Assembly: GCF_000381365.1 (NCBI RefSeq)
Contig: NZ_KB905466.1
Span: 2,902,821-2,966,820, forward strand
Length of the DNA stretch: 64,000 nt
Source: Bacteroides salyersiae WAL 10018 = DSM 18765 = JCM 12988
GTDB lineage: Bacteria; Bacteroidota; Bacteroidia; Bacteroidales; Bacteroidaceae
Direction of reading: 5' to 3'
Every line of letters starts with the position of its first letter. Position 1 is the first letter of the stretch. The notes below the pieces were generated by a model. The model made no database searches. It saw nothing but the letters and a program-made list of their open reading frames with translations, and had not been told where the DNA came from. Of the stretch, positions 8,742 to 18,169 are shown piece by piece. The position numbers and the translations under genes are program-made.

Positions 8742-9803
8742 ATGAAGATTCTTGCTATTAATCCCGGTTCTACCTCGACAAAGATTGCCGTCTATGAAGA
8801 CGAAACGCCGTTGCTGGTTCGAAACATCCGACATACGGTAGAAGAACTGGCTGTTTTCCCGGAGGTGACCGATCAGTTCGAATTTCGTAAATCACTTGTG
8901 CTTACCGAATTGGAGAAGGAGGGCATTCCTTTCCGGTTTGATGCCATTATCGGTCGTGGCGGTTTGGTGAAACCTATTCCCGGCGGGGTGTACGAGGTGA
9001 ATGAGGCCATGCGGCAGGATACGCTTCATGCCATGCGTACGCATGCCTGTAACTTGGGGTGTCTCATAGCTGATGAGTTGGCTTCCATGCTTCCCGGTTG
9101 CCGTGCCTTTATAGCAGATCCCGGTGTAGTGGACGAGATGGATGAGATTCCTCACATTACAGGCTCTCCTCTGATGCCGCGCATCACCATCTGGCATGCG
9201 TTGAATCAACGGGCGATTGCTCGTCGGTATGCCCGTGAGCATCATACGAGATACGAAGATCTGAACCTGGTGATTTGCCATCTTGGCGGTGGAATTTCCA
9301 TCGGTGCGCATGAACATGGCCGTGCCATCGATGTGAATAATGCGCTCGACGGTGAGGGGCCATTCTCACCCGAACGTGCTGGCACGCTTCCGGCAGGACC
9401 ATTGATCGACCTTTGTTATAGCGGGCGTTTCACAAAGGATGAATTAAAGAAACGCATTTCCGGTCGTGCCGGGCTGACAGCCCATTTGGGTACGACCGAT
9501 ATTCCCGCTATCGTGGCTTCTATCGAAAAAGGAGATCAAAAAGCCGAACTGATATTGAATGCCATGATCTATCAGGTAGCCAAAGGTATCGGTGCGGCGG
9601 CTGTTACCCTTTACGGCAAAATCGACGCTATCCTGTTGACTGGCGGAATTGCCCATTCCGAGTATGTAGTTTCCCGCCTCACGGCACGCATCTCTTTTCT
9701 GGCACCGGTGCATGTATATCCGGGTGAGGATGAGTTGGAGGCTTTGGCACAGAACGCATTGGGAGCTTTGCGGGGAGAATTGCCGGTTGCTGTTTATGAG
9801 TAG
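8742..9803 (+). CDS. buk: Butyrate kinase
   Basis: 353 aa from ATG 8742. An upstream in-frame start at 8610 lies deep inside ptb and is rejected. Acetokinase/ASKHA family: converts butyryl-phosphate (or isobutyryl-phosphate) plus ADP to the acid plus ATP. ATP-binding motifs are visible: INPGSTSTKIAVYED, CHLGGGISIGAH and LTGGIAHSEYV. The family blocks GRGGLVKPIPGG and DGEGPFSPERAG are also present. Length agrees with known Buk. Translationally close to ptb. Confidence 0.94.
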   Translation: MKILAINPGSTSTKIAVYEDETPLLVRNIRHTVEELAVFPEVTDQFEFRKSLVLTELEKEGIPFRFDAIIGRGGLVKPIPGGVYEVNEAMRQDTLHAMRTHACNLGCLIADELASMLPGCRAFIADPGVVDEMDEIPHITGSPLMPRITIWHALNQRAIARRYAREHHTRYEDLNLVICHLGGGISIGAHEHGRAIDVNNALDGEGPFSPERAGTLPAGPLIDLCYSGRFTKDELKKRISGRAGLTAHLGTTDIPAIVASIEKGDQKAELILNAMIYQVAKGIGAAAVTLYGKIDAILLTGGIAHSEYVVSRLTARISFLAPVHVYPGEDELEALAQNALGALRGELPVAVYE

Positions 9804-9869
9804 AATAGTTTGTTGAGCATTTGGTGTGCTGCGGTGAATCCATTATCTTTGAAACGTATTATAAATGTT

Positions 9870-10448
9870 ATGATTATGCAAGATATAATAAACGGACGTT
9901 GCGGTTGGTGCGGAACTGACGAACTGTATGTGAAATACCATGATCAAGAGTGGGGGAAATTGGTGACCGACGACAAGACGCTGTTTGAGTTTCTTGTATT
10001 GGAGGGTGCGCAAGCCGGATTGAGCTGGATAACGATCCTTAGGAAACGGGAGGGATATCGCAAGGCTTTTTGTAATTTTGATGCCGGGTTGGTGGCACAA
10101 ATGACCGATGAAGATGTAGAGCGGTTGATGCAGTTTGACGGCATTGTGAAAAACCGTCTGAAAATCAAGTCGACCATCATCAATGCAAGGCTGTTTCTCG
10201 GCCTGCAAAAAGAGTTCGGTAGCTTTTATGAATATACATTGTCATTCTTTCCCGACAGGAAACCGATTATCAATACTTTTCGTTCATTGAGTGAGATTCC
10301 TGTATCGTCTCCCGAATCCGATGCTATGAGCAAGGATATGAAAAAAAGGGGATTCAAATTCTTCGGGACGACCATTTGCTATGCTCATTTGCAGGCTTCG
10401 GGGTTTATCAATGATCATCTGGCGGACTGTTTTTGCCGGAAAGGATAA
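9870..10448 (+). CDS. tag: 3-methyladenine DNA glycosylase I
   Basis: 192 aa from ATG 9870 (9876 is equally possible). Removes 3-methyladenine from alkylated DNA in base-excision repair. The N-terminal RCGWCGTDELYVKYHDQEWG and the C-terminal FINDHLADC supply the Cys/His zinc ligands of Tag. FEFLVLEGAQAGLSWITIL is the conserved helix-hairpin-helix lead-in. It starts about 65 bp after buk and may be cotranscribed with it. Confidence 0.93.
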   Translation: MIMQDIINGRCGWCGTDELYVKYHDQEWGKLVTDDKTLFEFLVLEGAQAGLSWITILRKREGYRKAFCNFDAGLVAQMTDEDVERLMQFDGIVKNRLKIKSTIINARLFLGLQKEFGSFYEYTLSFFPDRKPIINTFRSLSEIPVSSPESDAMSKDMKKRGFKFFGTTICYAHLQASGFINDHLADCFCRKG

Positions 10449-10564
10449 ATCACGATATAACTTTCACAATAACCATGATATACTTATGCTATGGTCGAGC
10501 ACTATGGTAATGAGTTGTTGATGATAGAGTATACTTGACATTAGGATAGTAGATGATGCATGAA

Positions 10565-10647
10565 AACATCCGGATGTTGTGGTGTACAACATGGGGATGT
10601 TCTATTTCAAAACATGGGGATGTTTTACTTGAGAACATGGGGATGTT
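10565..10647. repeat. Four-unit palindrome array, 14-bp units every 23 bp (family A, copy 1)
   Basis: Units at 10565-10578 (AACATCCGGATGTT, a perfect palindrome), 10588-10601, 10611-10624 and 10634-10647 (each AACATGGGGATGTT, with 5-bp complementary flanks around GGGG). The unit starts are exactly 23 bp apart, and the 9-bp spacers are unrelated. The same family recurs at 61949-62031. Confidence 0.9.
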
Positions 10648-10827
10648 CTGCTTCTGAAAATATATATTTATCAACAGCAGGAAGGTATGTGCTTTGTCGG
10701 GAGGAATATATGGGACTGCTCTCCTTAATTTTGTATTTTGATTCTAATTTCTCCTTATAAACCCTCATTTGGCATAATAGAACTATTAAATGGCTTAAAT
10801 CTTGTATTCAGAAAGAGAACTTCGGGC

Positions 10828-10835
10828 TATTTTTG
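10828..10835 (+). promoter_or_regulatory. Candidate -7 box for the GH2 gene
   Basis: TATTTTTG matches TAnnTTTG, about 30 bp before the start codon. The -33 element is weak (CTTG at 10801-10804, spaced too far). Confidence 0.35.
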
Positions 10836-10864
10836 TGCAAATTTAAAACTAAAAACATAGCACG

Positions 10865-12685
10865 ATGAAGAAACTTTTATTTTTCTCTTTTTTATTAATC
10901 TCTTTTGTGTCTGTATCTTTTGCTCAGTGGAAACCGGCTGGAGACCGTATTAAAACAAAGTGGGCCGATGAGATAAATATAGCTGAAGTGTTACCGGAAT
11001 ATCCCCGGCCGATAATGGCTCGCGATGACTGGAAAAATCTGAACGGTTTGTGGGATTATGCAATTACGGAAGTCGGTAAACCGGGGATACCTACCAGCTT
11101 TGACGGACAGATTCTGGTTCCTTTTGCGGTAGAATCTTCTCTTTCGGGAGTAGGAAAAACGGTAGGCGCAAAGAGAGAGCTCTGGTATCGGCGTACATTC
11201 AGTGTGCCGCAGGCATGGAAAGAAAAGAAACTACTGTTGCATTTTGGTGCTGTAGACTGGAGAACTGACGTGTGGGTAAATGATGTGAAGGTTGGTAGCC
11301 ATACCGGAGGTTTTACTCCGTTTTCTTTCGACATAACGACAGCAATGAACCGTAAGGGTGATAACAAGCTGGTTGTAAAGGTATGGGATCCGACGGATGA
11401 CGGCTATCAGTCTCGTGGAAAACAGGTAAACCGCCCGGAAGGTATTTGGTATACACCGGTCACCGGAATATGGCAGACAGTGTGGCTGGAACCCGTGGCC
11501 GGTCATTATATCACCAATTTGCGTATTACACCCGATATTGACAGGAATCAGTTATCTGTGAAAGTCTTGACGAATAAAATCGATGCTTCGGATTTGCTGG
11601 AAGTGAATGTATTCGACGGAACTCGTCTGGTGGCTACCGGAAAAAGTGTGAATGGGGAAACGGTGGATATTGCCATGCCTGCCGACATGAAATTGTGGAG
11701 CCCTTCTTCTCCTTTCCTCTACACGCTGAAAGTGGCATTGAAGAATGGAGGGAAGATTGTGGACGAGGTGGATAGTTATGCTGCCATGCGTAAATTCTCT
11801 ACCGGACGCGATGCCAACGGGATTGTTCGTCTGGAATTGAACAATGCACCTTTATTCCAGTTTGGTCCCCTCGATCAGGGCTGGTGGCCGGATGGTCTGT
11901 ATACGGCGCCTGCCGATGAGGCTTTGCTGTATGACATTCAGAAAACCAAGGATTTCGGTTATAATATGATCCGTAAACACATCAAGGTGGAGCCGGCACG
12001 CTGGTACACCCATTGTGACCGTTTGGGCATTATCGTATGGCAGGACATGCCGAGTGGTGATCGTGGTCCCGAATGGCAGAATCGCAGATATTTTGATGGT
12101 ACGGAGAATAAGCGTTCGGCAGAGTCGGAGGCTTGTTACCGCAAAGAATGGAAAGAGATCATGGATTGTCTGTATTCATATCCCTGTATCGGTACATGGG
12201 TGCCGTTTAATGAAGCATGGGGACAGTTTAAAACACCGGAAATCGCCGAGTGGACGAAACGGTATGATCCCACCCGTCTGGTGAATCCTGCGAGTGGCGG
12301 TAATCATTATACTTGTGGTGATATGCTCGATCTGCATAATTATCCGGCTCCTGACATGTATCTCTATGACGGGCAACGGGCCAATGTGTTGGGTGAATAT
12401 GGCGGTATAGGATGGGTTGTGAAAGATCATATCTGGGAACCGAACCGTAACTGGGGCTATGTTCAGTTTAATTCATCGGAAGATGTGACGAATGAATACA
12501 TTAAATATGCCAATCAACTGTATGACTTGATTGCACGCGGGTTCAGTGCAGCCGTTTATACACAGACTACTGATGTGGAAGTAGAGGTGAACGGGTTGAT
12601 GACTTATGACAGGAAGGTTATTAAGCTGGACGGGAAGAAGTTGAAGGCTATCAATGGGAAACTGGTAGATTCATTGAATCAATGA
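10865..12685 (+). CDS. Exported glycoside hydrolase family 2
   Basis: 606 aa with a signal peptide (cleavage after SFA). GH2 architecture: sugar-binding jelly roll (about 50-215), immunoglobulin-like domain (about 220-310), then the TIM barrel. The acid/base is probably E450 in VPFNEAWGQ and the nucleophile E511 in VLGEYGG. GWWPDGLYTAPAD and NMIRKHIKVEP are the usual barrel start and the conserved Lys/His region. The family covers beta-galactosidases, beta-glucuronidases and beta-mannosidases, and the substrate cannot be told here. It converges on the SusC/SusD operon, so it may serve the same glycan but is transcribed separately. Confidence 0.88.
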   Translation: MKKLLFFSFLLISFVSVSFAQWKPAGDRIKTKWADEINIAEVLPEYPRPIMARDDWKNLNGLWDYAITEVGKPGIPTSFDGQILVPFAVESSLSGVGKTVGAKRELWYRRTFSVPQAWKEKKLLLHFGAVDWRTDVWVNDVKVGSHTGGFTPFSFDITTAMNRKGDNKLVVKVWDPTDDGYQSRGKQVNRPEGIWYTPVTGIWQTVWLEPVAGHYITNLRITPDIDRNQLSVKVLTNKIDASDLLEVNVFDGTRLVATGKSVNGETVDIAMPADMKLWSPSSPFLYTLKVALKNGGKIVDEVDSYAAMRKFSTGRDANGIVRLELNNAPLFQFGPLDQGWWPDGLYTAPADEALLYDIQKTKDFGYNMIRKHIKVEPARWYTHCDRLGIIVWQDMPSGDRGPEWQNRRYFDGTENKRSAESEACYRKEWKEIMDCLYSYPCIGTWVPFNEAWGQFKTPEIAEWTKRYDPTRLVNPASGGNHYTCGDMLDLHNYPAPDMYLYDGQRANVLGEYGGIGWVVKDHIWEPNRNWGYVQFNSSEDVTNEYIKYANQLYDLIARGFSAAVYTQTTDVEVEVNGLMTYDRKVIKLDGKKLKAINGKLVDSLNQ

Positions 12686-12846
12686 TGAGGATATCGATTT
12701 TTTTATTTGTGAGATGTTCGGGAAGGTTTTAAAAATCGAGTTGCTCTTGCTGTAACATTGCGGTTATAAGAGTGATTTGCTTCGAATCTTTCAAGCGTTT
12801 GGATTCTGATTTTTATGAAAATAAGTTACCGGCAGTCTTAAAATAC

Positions 12847-12878
12847 GAAGGAGTAAAATCTCACGATCTTACTCCTTC
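12847..12878. terminator. Bidirectional terminator between GH2 and susD-like gene
   Basis: GAAGGAGTAA (12847-12856) pairs with TTACTCCTTC (12869-12878). It is placed between two convergent genes. Confidence 0.6.
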
Positions 12879-12950
12879 CAATCTTCTCCTTACAACACTA
12901 AACTAATACGGAGAAAACACCATTAATCAAAGTCTTTATGTTTGGGCTTT

Positions 12951-14558
12951 TTAGAAGTTATTTTTGCCTGCATCCCACCATAAACGGGTACCGCCGTGAT
13001 CCGGACCTCCGAGAGCTTTCTTTAGGAGATCGTATTGTACGGGATCTTTATCTGCGTCGTCCGTAGAGAAAGGCAGACGGCGTATCATATCATTCGTATC
13101 GATGGTGCCGCCACTGTTGTTTGTTTGTACCTTAAATAGTTTAGGATAACCGGTACGGCGTTGTTCGCTCCATGCTTCGTAACTTTCGGGCCAGCAAGCC
13201 AACCATTTCTGAGTAATGATTTGCTCTAATTGTCCTTCTTTTCCGGCAGTATCATTCCATTTAGGGGAGATGGTGATAAGAGCTTTCATATCTTTTCCAC
13301 CACTGGCAGGAACCATTTCTTTATAGTCCGACGGTTTTTTATCGCTTGCCAAATAGTTGGTTGCATCACCCACACCCCATTGGGCAAATGAAGTTTTTAT
13401 ACCTGTTTCATAACAGGTTTTGGGAGTTTCGTTGCTGAACCCACGTAAAGCGGCTTCTGCACGGAGAAACCAGACTTCGGCAGCTGTCATCAGAATAGCC
13501 GGAGTCGTTTCGCCGCCGGCCGTATTGAGAGCTGAATATCCACCGTAATAATTAGGATCGCCCTCTTGCATGAATACACCTTGCGGTATTCCTAACCATT
13601 CATTTTCATATCCTTTTAAAGTTGCCTTGTTATACCATTTTTCCCGACGGGGATCTTCGTAACCATTGAGCACGGAGGCCATGGTAGCACCCATATACGC
13701 TTCGCCCCAACCGCCGATCGCGATGAGCGGATTGGTATAGCCATGTCCGGAAACTTGGATGATTTCATTGGCGGCTTCAAGTACTCCGTATGGATTTGCC
13801 AATGCTTTCTTAGCTTGGATTTCGGCATTTGTTTTATCTACGTTGGATATACGCATGGCCAGGCGGAGACGCAGGGAATTAGCGAACTTGATCCAGCCTT
13901 TTATGCTTTTGGCATTCAGCATGTCGTTGGCGTTGAGTGAAAGGTCATCACCTCCGTTTTTCAGATATTTGTCCATAGCATCGATTCCCTTGTCAAGGTC
14001 ACTGAAGAAAGCGGCATACGCTTCTTGCTGTGTATCTACGGAATTGACTTCACCGTTTCCGAATTTGCTGTACACTACAGGGCCGTAAGTGTCCGAGATG
14101 CGGTGCATAAGCTCGACTTTCAGAATTTGGGTCAATCCATAATAGTGAATGGCTTGTTCTACGCCTTCACTGTTCAGCTCGGAAGAGTGGACTACGGGAA
14201 ATATGTATTTATAAGTATAATTCCAGGCTGCATTCGTCCATCCGGTATTGATTTTATATACAGAATTTTTGTCATTGAACTTCGAAACCTGATCATGGAA
14301 ATAACCGGAGAACATATCGTGCTGAAGAGCCTGAGTGATCTGCCAGGGCCAATTGATTCCGTCGCCCCAGTTATACTGAAAGTAAATACCGGATTGAATG
14401 ATTTCGAGAGGCATCGTGTATTTTTGATAATCGTACTCTTTTACTTCGTCATTGAAGGCGCCTTTTATTTCATTGTCCGATTCGAAATTATCGGTACATC
14501 CGGAAAAACCGATCAAACTTCCTATGAGTAATGCTGCAATATATTTATATCTTTTCAT
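12951..14558 (-). CDS. SusD-like nutrient-binding outer-membrane lipoprotein
   Basis: 535 aa. Surface glycan-binding partner of the SusC-type transporter encoded just upstream. A lipoprotein signal is visible (LIGSLIGFSGCTDN). The protein fits the SusD/RagB-like group (SusD-like_2): an N-terminal helical start with WPWQITQALQHDMFSGYF, a TPR-like core (HYYGLTQILKVELMHRISDTYGPVVYS), AEVWFLRAEAALRG, and the C-terminal QKWLACWPESYEAWSEQRRTGYP. It begins 20 bp after the susC stop, so the two are cotranscribed. Confidence 0.92.
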   Translation of the reverse strand: MKRYKYIAALLIGSLIGFSGCTDNFESDNEIKGAFNDEVKEYDYQKYTMPLEIIQSGIYFQYNWGDGINWPWQITQALQHDMFSGYFHDQVSKFNDKNSVYKINTGWTNAAWNYTYKYIFPVVHSSELNSEGVEQAIHYYGLTQILKVELMHRISDTYGPVVYSKFGNGEVNSVDTQQEAYAAFFSDLDKGIDAMDKYLKNGGDDLSLNANDMLNAKSIKGWIKFANSLRLRLAMRISNVDKTNAEIQAKKALANPYGVLEAANEIIQVSGHGYTNPLIAIGGWGEAYMGATMASVLNGYEDPRREKWYNKATLKGYENEWLGIPQGVFMQEGDPNYYGGYSALNTAGGETTPAILMTAAEVWFLRAEAALRGFSNETPKTCYETGIKTSFAQWGVGDATNYLASDKKPSDYKEMVPASGGKDMKALITISPKWNDTAGKEGQLEQIITQKWLACWPESYEAWSEQRRTGYPKLFKVQTNNSGGTIDTNDMIRRLPFSTDDADKDPVQYDLLKKALGGPDHGGTRLWWDAGKNNF

Positions 14559-14578
14559 AATGATCTGTGGATAAAGGG

Positions 14579-17500
14579 TTAAAATGTAAATTTTACGTTG
14601 AAACCGATGTTACGGGTGGTGGGCATACCAAAGACATCGATGCCTTGATTGTTGTTTCCTACCGACAGGGTGGCATCCGGGTCGAACGGTGCATCTTTGT
14701 AGAAGAAGAACAAGTTGCGGGCTACCAATGAGAGGTCGATGCCTTTAAATACTTTTGTCTTTGCCAACAATGACTGCGGAAACGAATAGCCGAGCGATAA
14801 TTCGCGTAAACGGATATTGGTTGCATCATACATATAGTATTCGGAAATACCGTTACGACCACCTGTTGTACCGTAGAATCCTTTGACGTTCTCGAATCTC
14901 TGGCCTTGATATTCTACGTAGCCGCGATCACGGGCTTCTGCTGTTTCCTTAGTTACCCCGCGTGAATCGAGATCGGCCTGCGTGAGTGACATAACATCTC
15001 CTCCGATACGGGCATCGATCAGGAAGTAAAGGCTGAATCCTTTGTAAGTAAAGGTATTGCTCCATCCCAGCATGCAGTCCGGGTTACTGTTACCCAAAAG
15101 GTCTTGGTTACCGGTTTTCCCGATTGGAGTGCCGTCGGCATTGGTTTGAATGGTACCGTCTGCATTGCGGGCAAATGCGTTTCCATAGATGTCACCCAGC
15201 TTGCCGCCTTCCTTGATGCGCATTTGGTAAGCCATGGAGAAACCTTCTTGTCCATAGCTGAATTGGGTATAATCGGGATGGAGGGAGATCACTTCATTGC
15301 GATTGGCCGATACATTGATAGCGGTTTTCCAACGGAAATTATCATTCATAAGAGGTGTGGCATCGACTGTCAGTTCGAACCCTTTGTTCCGGATTTTTCC
15401 GGCATTGACATAGCGGTATGCAAAAAGCGAACCGGCCGGGTTGGGCATTCTCAACAATTGGTTCTTCGTGTCTGTCTGATACCAGGTGAAGTCGATACCC
15501 AGGCGACTGCTGAAGAAGCGCCATTCTGTTCCGAACTCGATGGAATTGCTTATTTCCGGTTTTAAGTCGCCACGCTGCTCGGTATCATTGACTTGGATGG
15601 TACCTCCTGCCTGAATGATATCGGCCGGATTGGTGATTCCGATCGGAAGGTCGTTACCTACCTGTGCCCATGAACCTCGGATTTTACTGAAAGAGATCCA
15701 ATCCGGCATTCTCAGACTTTTGGATAAAATCCAGGTAAGCCCTACTGACGGATAGAAGAATCCGGAGTTCATGCTGTTGGTATGTGCTAAAGTGGAAGAC
15801 CAATCGTTACGGGCAGTAATGTCCATATAGATTGCTTCGTCCCAACCCAACTGGGCGGTTGCAAATACCGATTGGGTCGTTCTTTTGGAATCGATCTCTT
15901 GCGTTATGCTCGCCTTTGAAGAGGTCACGACATTGGCTACGGTAAATACGTTCGGACGGTATAGAGAAGCCGTCTTGGAGTCTATCATCAATGAGTTGAC
16001 TGTGCTGACGTTGATACTTGCACCGATTGCACCGTTTATGGAGAACTTGTCGAATGTCTTGTTGAACATGGCCATTGCATCTCCGTAGAGCAGCAACTGC
16101 TGGTTGTCCGACCACACATAGCGTCCGTTCATTTTACCTTCGTATGTTCCTGCAATATTCGGTGAGGTGGATGCATACATTTTGTTTTCAAATTTATCGC
16201 TTACGTAGTCTACATTACCACGGGCTTGGATGGTCAGCCATTCCGTAGCTTCCACACTTGCGGTCAGGGCAGCCATGGCACGATAGCGTTTATTGTTGTT
16301 TGTAACCCGGTTTTTAATCCAGTAAGGATTCTGATCCCATTCGCTGATAGTACCGTCTTCATTGGTGACATACCAGTTTTGGAGATTCATGTTACGGTCG
16401 GTGTCGTATGTTTCGAAGCTGTCCCGGTAGGGAGCCATATCCATACCACGGGGGAAACCGTATACATTTACCAATGGGTTGAGGTAATAACCGCCGGATG
16501 ACGGGCTGTTCTTGATGGTTTGCGTCATCAGATTGGCATTTCCATCCAGTTTCAAACGTTCGTTGAAGAAGTTTGCCGTTTCTCGCAAAGTAAGATTGTG
16601 TTTTTGCAATTTGTTGGAATCGATGATACCTTTGGCGGTAGTGTTCGCATAAGAAAAATAGGTCTGCATCTTTTCGTTTCCCGTCATGATGGATACGGAA
16701 TTCATAGCAGTGATGCCGTTGTTAAAGAAATTTCCGGCATTATCATAATCGGTGAGAGACGCTTGGTTGCCCCAACTGCTTGTCCCGTTTTCCAGGCGTC
16801 CGTAAGAATTTTGAAATTCGGGCAGGCTGATGGCATGATCTACGGTCAGATTGGAAGAATAAGTAATGCGTTGCATACCGGCTTTCCCTTTTTTGGTCGT
16901 TATCAGAATAACGCCATTGGCAGCTTGTGAGCCGTATAGGGCGGCTGCGGAGGCTCCTTTTAGTATATTCATACTTTCGATGTCGTCCGGGTTCAGATTG
17001 GAAATACCGTCACCGGCATCCCGGTTTACACCGTCGTTCTCGCCACCCATTACGGTAGAAGTCGATTCCGTACTGTTGTTCAGCATGGGGACACCGTCAA
17101 TGACATACAACGGCTGGTTGTTGCCGGTAGCGAAAGCCGAACGGGCACCACGGATGGCCACTTTAGCCGATCCACCCAAACCGGCGGCACTTTTGGTGAT
17201 CTGTACACCGGCTGTTTTTCCTGCCAGGGCATTGATCATGTTCGGATCTTTGGCCCGTGTAAGTTCATCGCCGCCGAGCTGCTGGGTAGAGTAAGTCAAA
17301 GAAGCTTCTTTTTTCTTGATACCCATTGCCGTAACTACTACGGTTTCGAGGGTGAGTGCTTCTTCTTCTAGCTTTATGTTGAAATTCCTCAACCCGTTTA
17401 CACTGATTGTTTGTGGCTGATAGCCTACATAGGTGACCACCAGAATGGCGTCGGCAGGAACGTTCAGGCTGAAATTGCCATCTATATCGGTGATTGTACC

Positions 17501-17983
17501 GTTGGTGGTGCCTTTCTCCAAAATGTTGGCGCCGATTATCGGTTCGCCTTTTGTATCGGTTACTATTCCTTTGATAGCAAGCTTGTTTTGTTGTACGGAT
17601 GCTGTATCTTCGTTATTTCTGGTAAGAACAATGTTGTGTCCTTCCATGACATAATGGATACCTGTGCCTTCGAACGCTTCATCCAGTATTTCTGATACGG
17701 CTTTATTTTCTGCATCGACAGTTACGGTGCGTTTGGTATCCACATTCTGTTTATTGTAAACAAACAGATAATCGGTCTGTGATTCTATTTTGGATAGTAA
17801 CTCACTTACCGTCAAGCTTGAGCGGGGGATACTGATTTTGGCGCTTTGAGAGTACCCGTTTTCGCTGTAGACCTGGAATGTTACGAACAAAAGAAAGAAA
17901 ATAGTAATCTTCATAGTAAGTAATATTTGCTTGAATGCTAAACTTTTTGGGCATAAATGCCCTTTCAAAGAAATTTTTCTCAT
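14579..17983 (-). CDS. SusC/RagA-type TonB-dependent transporter with STN domain
   Basis: 1134 aa. Outer-membrane importer of oligosaccharides powered by TonB. Order of domains: signal peptide (the hydrophobic stretch after the internal Met24), STN domain about 50-120 (SLTVSELLSKIE, TVTVDAENKAVSEIL), carboxypeptidase-D-like repeat about 130-215 (GIVTDTKGEPIIGANI), TonB-dependent plug (VVVTAMGIKKKEASL, GSAKVAIRGARS), then the barrel ending in a terminal Phe. The STN domain is the part that signals to FecR anti-sigma factors, which agrees with fecR and an ECF sigma gene upstream on the same strand. Its leader overlaps a predicted antisense RNA. Confidence 0.95.
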   Translation of the reverse strand: MRKISLKGHLCPKSLAFKQILLTMKITIFFLLFVTFQVYSENGYSQSAKISIPRSSLTVSELLSKIESQTDYLFVYNKQNVDTKRTVTVDAENKAVSEILDEAFEGTGIHYVMEGHNIVLTRNNEDTASVQQNKLAIKGIVTDTKGEPIIGANILEKGTTNGTITDIDGNFSLNVPADAILVVTYVGYQPQTISVNGLRNFNIKLEEEALTLETVVVTAMGIKKKEASLTYSTQQLGGDELTRAKDPNMINALAGKTAGVQITKSAAGLGGSAKVAIRGARSAFATGNNQPLYVIDGVPMLNNSTESTSTVMGGENDGVNRDAGDGISNLNPDDIESMNILKGASAAALYGSQAANGVILITTKKGKAGMQRITYSSNLTVDHAISLPEFQNSYGRLENGTSSWGNQASLTDYDNAGNFFNNGITAMNSVSIMTGNEKMQTYFSYANTTAKGIIDSNKLQKHNLTLRETANFFNERLKLDGNANLMTQTIKNSPSSGGYYLNPLVNVYGFPRGMDMAPYRDSFETYDTDRNMNLQNWYVTNEDGTISEWDQNPYWIKNRVTNNNKRYRAMAALTASVEATEWLTIQARGNVDYVSDKFENKMYASTSPNIAGTYEGKMNGRYVWSDNQQLLLYGDAMAMFNKTFDKFSINGAIGASINVSTVNSLMIDSKTASLYRPNVFTVANVVTSSKASITQEIDSKRTTQSVFATAQLGWDEAIYMDITARNDWSSTLAHTNSMNSGFFYPSVGLTWILSKSLRMPDWISFSKIRGSWAQVGNDLPIGITNPADIIQAGGTIQVNDTEQRGDLKPEISNSIEFGTEWRFFSSRLGIDFTWYQTDTKNQLLRMPNPAGSLFAYRYVNAGKIRNKGFELTVDATPLMNDNFRWKTAINVSANRNEVISLHPDYTQFSYGQEGFSMAYQMRIKEGGKLGDIYGNAFARNADGTIQTNADGTPIGKTGNQDLLGNSNPDCMLGWSNTFTYKGFSLYFLIDARIGGDVMSLTQADLDSRGVTKETAEARDRGYVEYQGQRFENVKGFYGTTGGRNGISEYYMYDATNIRLRELSLGYSFPQSLLAKTKVFKGIDLSLVARNLFFFYKDAPFDPDATLSVGNNNQGIDVFGMPTTRNIGFNVKFTF

Positions 17984-17990
17984 ATCTTTG
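17983..17990 (+). promoter_or_regulatory. Plus-strand -7 box antisense to the susC leader
   Basis: TATCTTTG is a perfect TAnnTTTG on the strand opposite susC, at its start codon. No good -33 TTTG is seen at the usual distance. It would start a transcript at about 17997. Confidence 0.4.
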
Positions 17991-17996
17991 TAATGT

Positions 17997-18078
17997 GTTA
18001 AGTTAATAAATTGATTAAGGTCGATTTTTGACTGTTTCGAATCGGAAAGTATGGGGGTACTTTCCGATTCTCTTTTTT
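17997..18078 (+). ncRNA. Predicted cis-antisense small RNA in the susC leader
   Basis: About 80 nt. The left end is predicted from the plus-strand -7 box at 17983-17990. The right end comes from a 13-bp perfect hairpin (GAATCGGAAAGTA at 18039-18051 with TACTTTCCGATTC at 18058-18070) followed by TCTTTTTT, an intrinsic terminator that only works on the plus strand. It is complementary to the 5' untranslated region of the susC-like gene. Position and size match the DonS class of antisense RNAs described for ECF sigma/anti-sigma PULs of B. fragilis. Expression is not shown by sequence. Confidence 0.55.
18039..18078 (+). terminator. Intrinsic terminator on the strand opposite susC
   Basis: Thirteen-bp perfect stem with a 6-nt loop and a T-rich tail on the plus strand. 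On the minus strand it is followed by no T-run, so it is oriented for an antisense transcript, not for fecR. Confidence 0.7.
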
Positions 18079-18169
18079 AGAGGATAAATGGATTTTTTAT
18101 AACTTCATGTGCATTCTGGTTTTTAAAGGGTTAGTACTAAATTAAAGGTTTTATTGAGCTCTTTTTTTC

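Larger units (their letters stand above)
10449..10864. other. Intergenic with palindrome array
   Basis: No gene. Holds the four-unit palindrome array at 10565-10647 and, further right, a -7 box for the GH2 gene at 10828-10835. The plus- and minus-strand frames crossing the array are simple translations of the repeats. Confidence 0.6.

Noticed and set aside
10565..10647. Palindrome array considered as a CRISPR
   Set aside because: Repeat units are 14 bp and spacers only 9 bp, with no cas genes. The geometry does not fit any CRISPR type.
10489..10760. Short frames on both strands across the palindrome array
   Set aside because: They translate the repeats themselves (for example MFSxKT-like repeats) and have no independent support.
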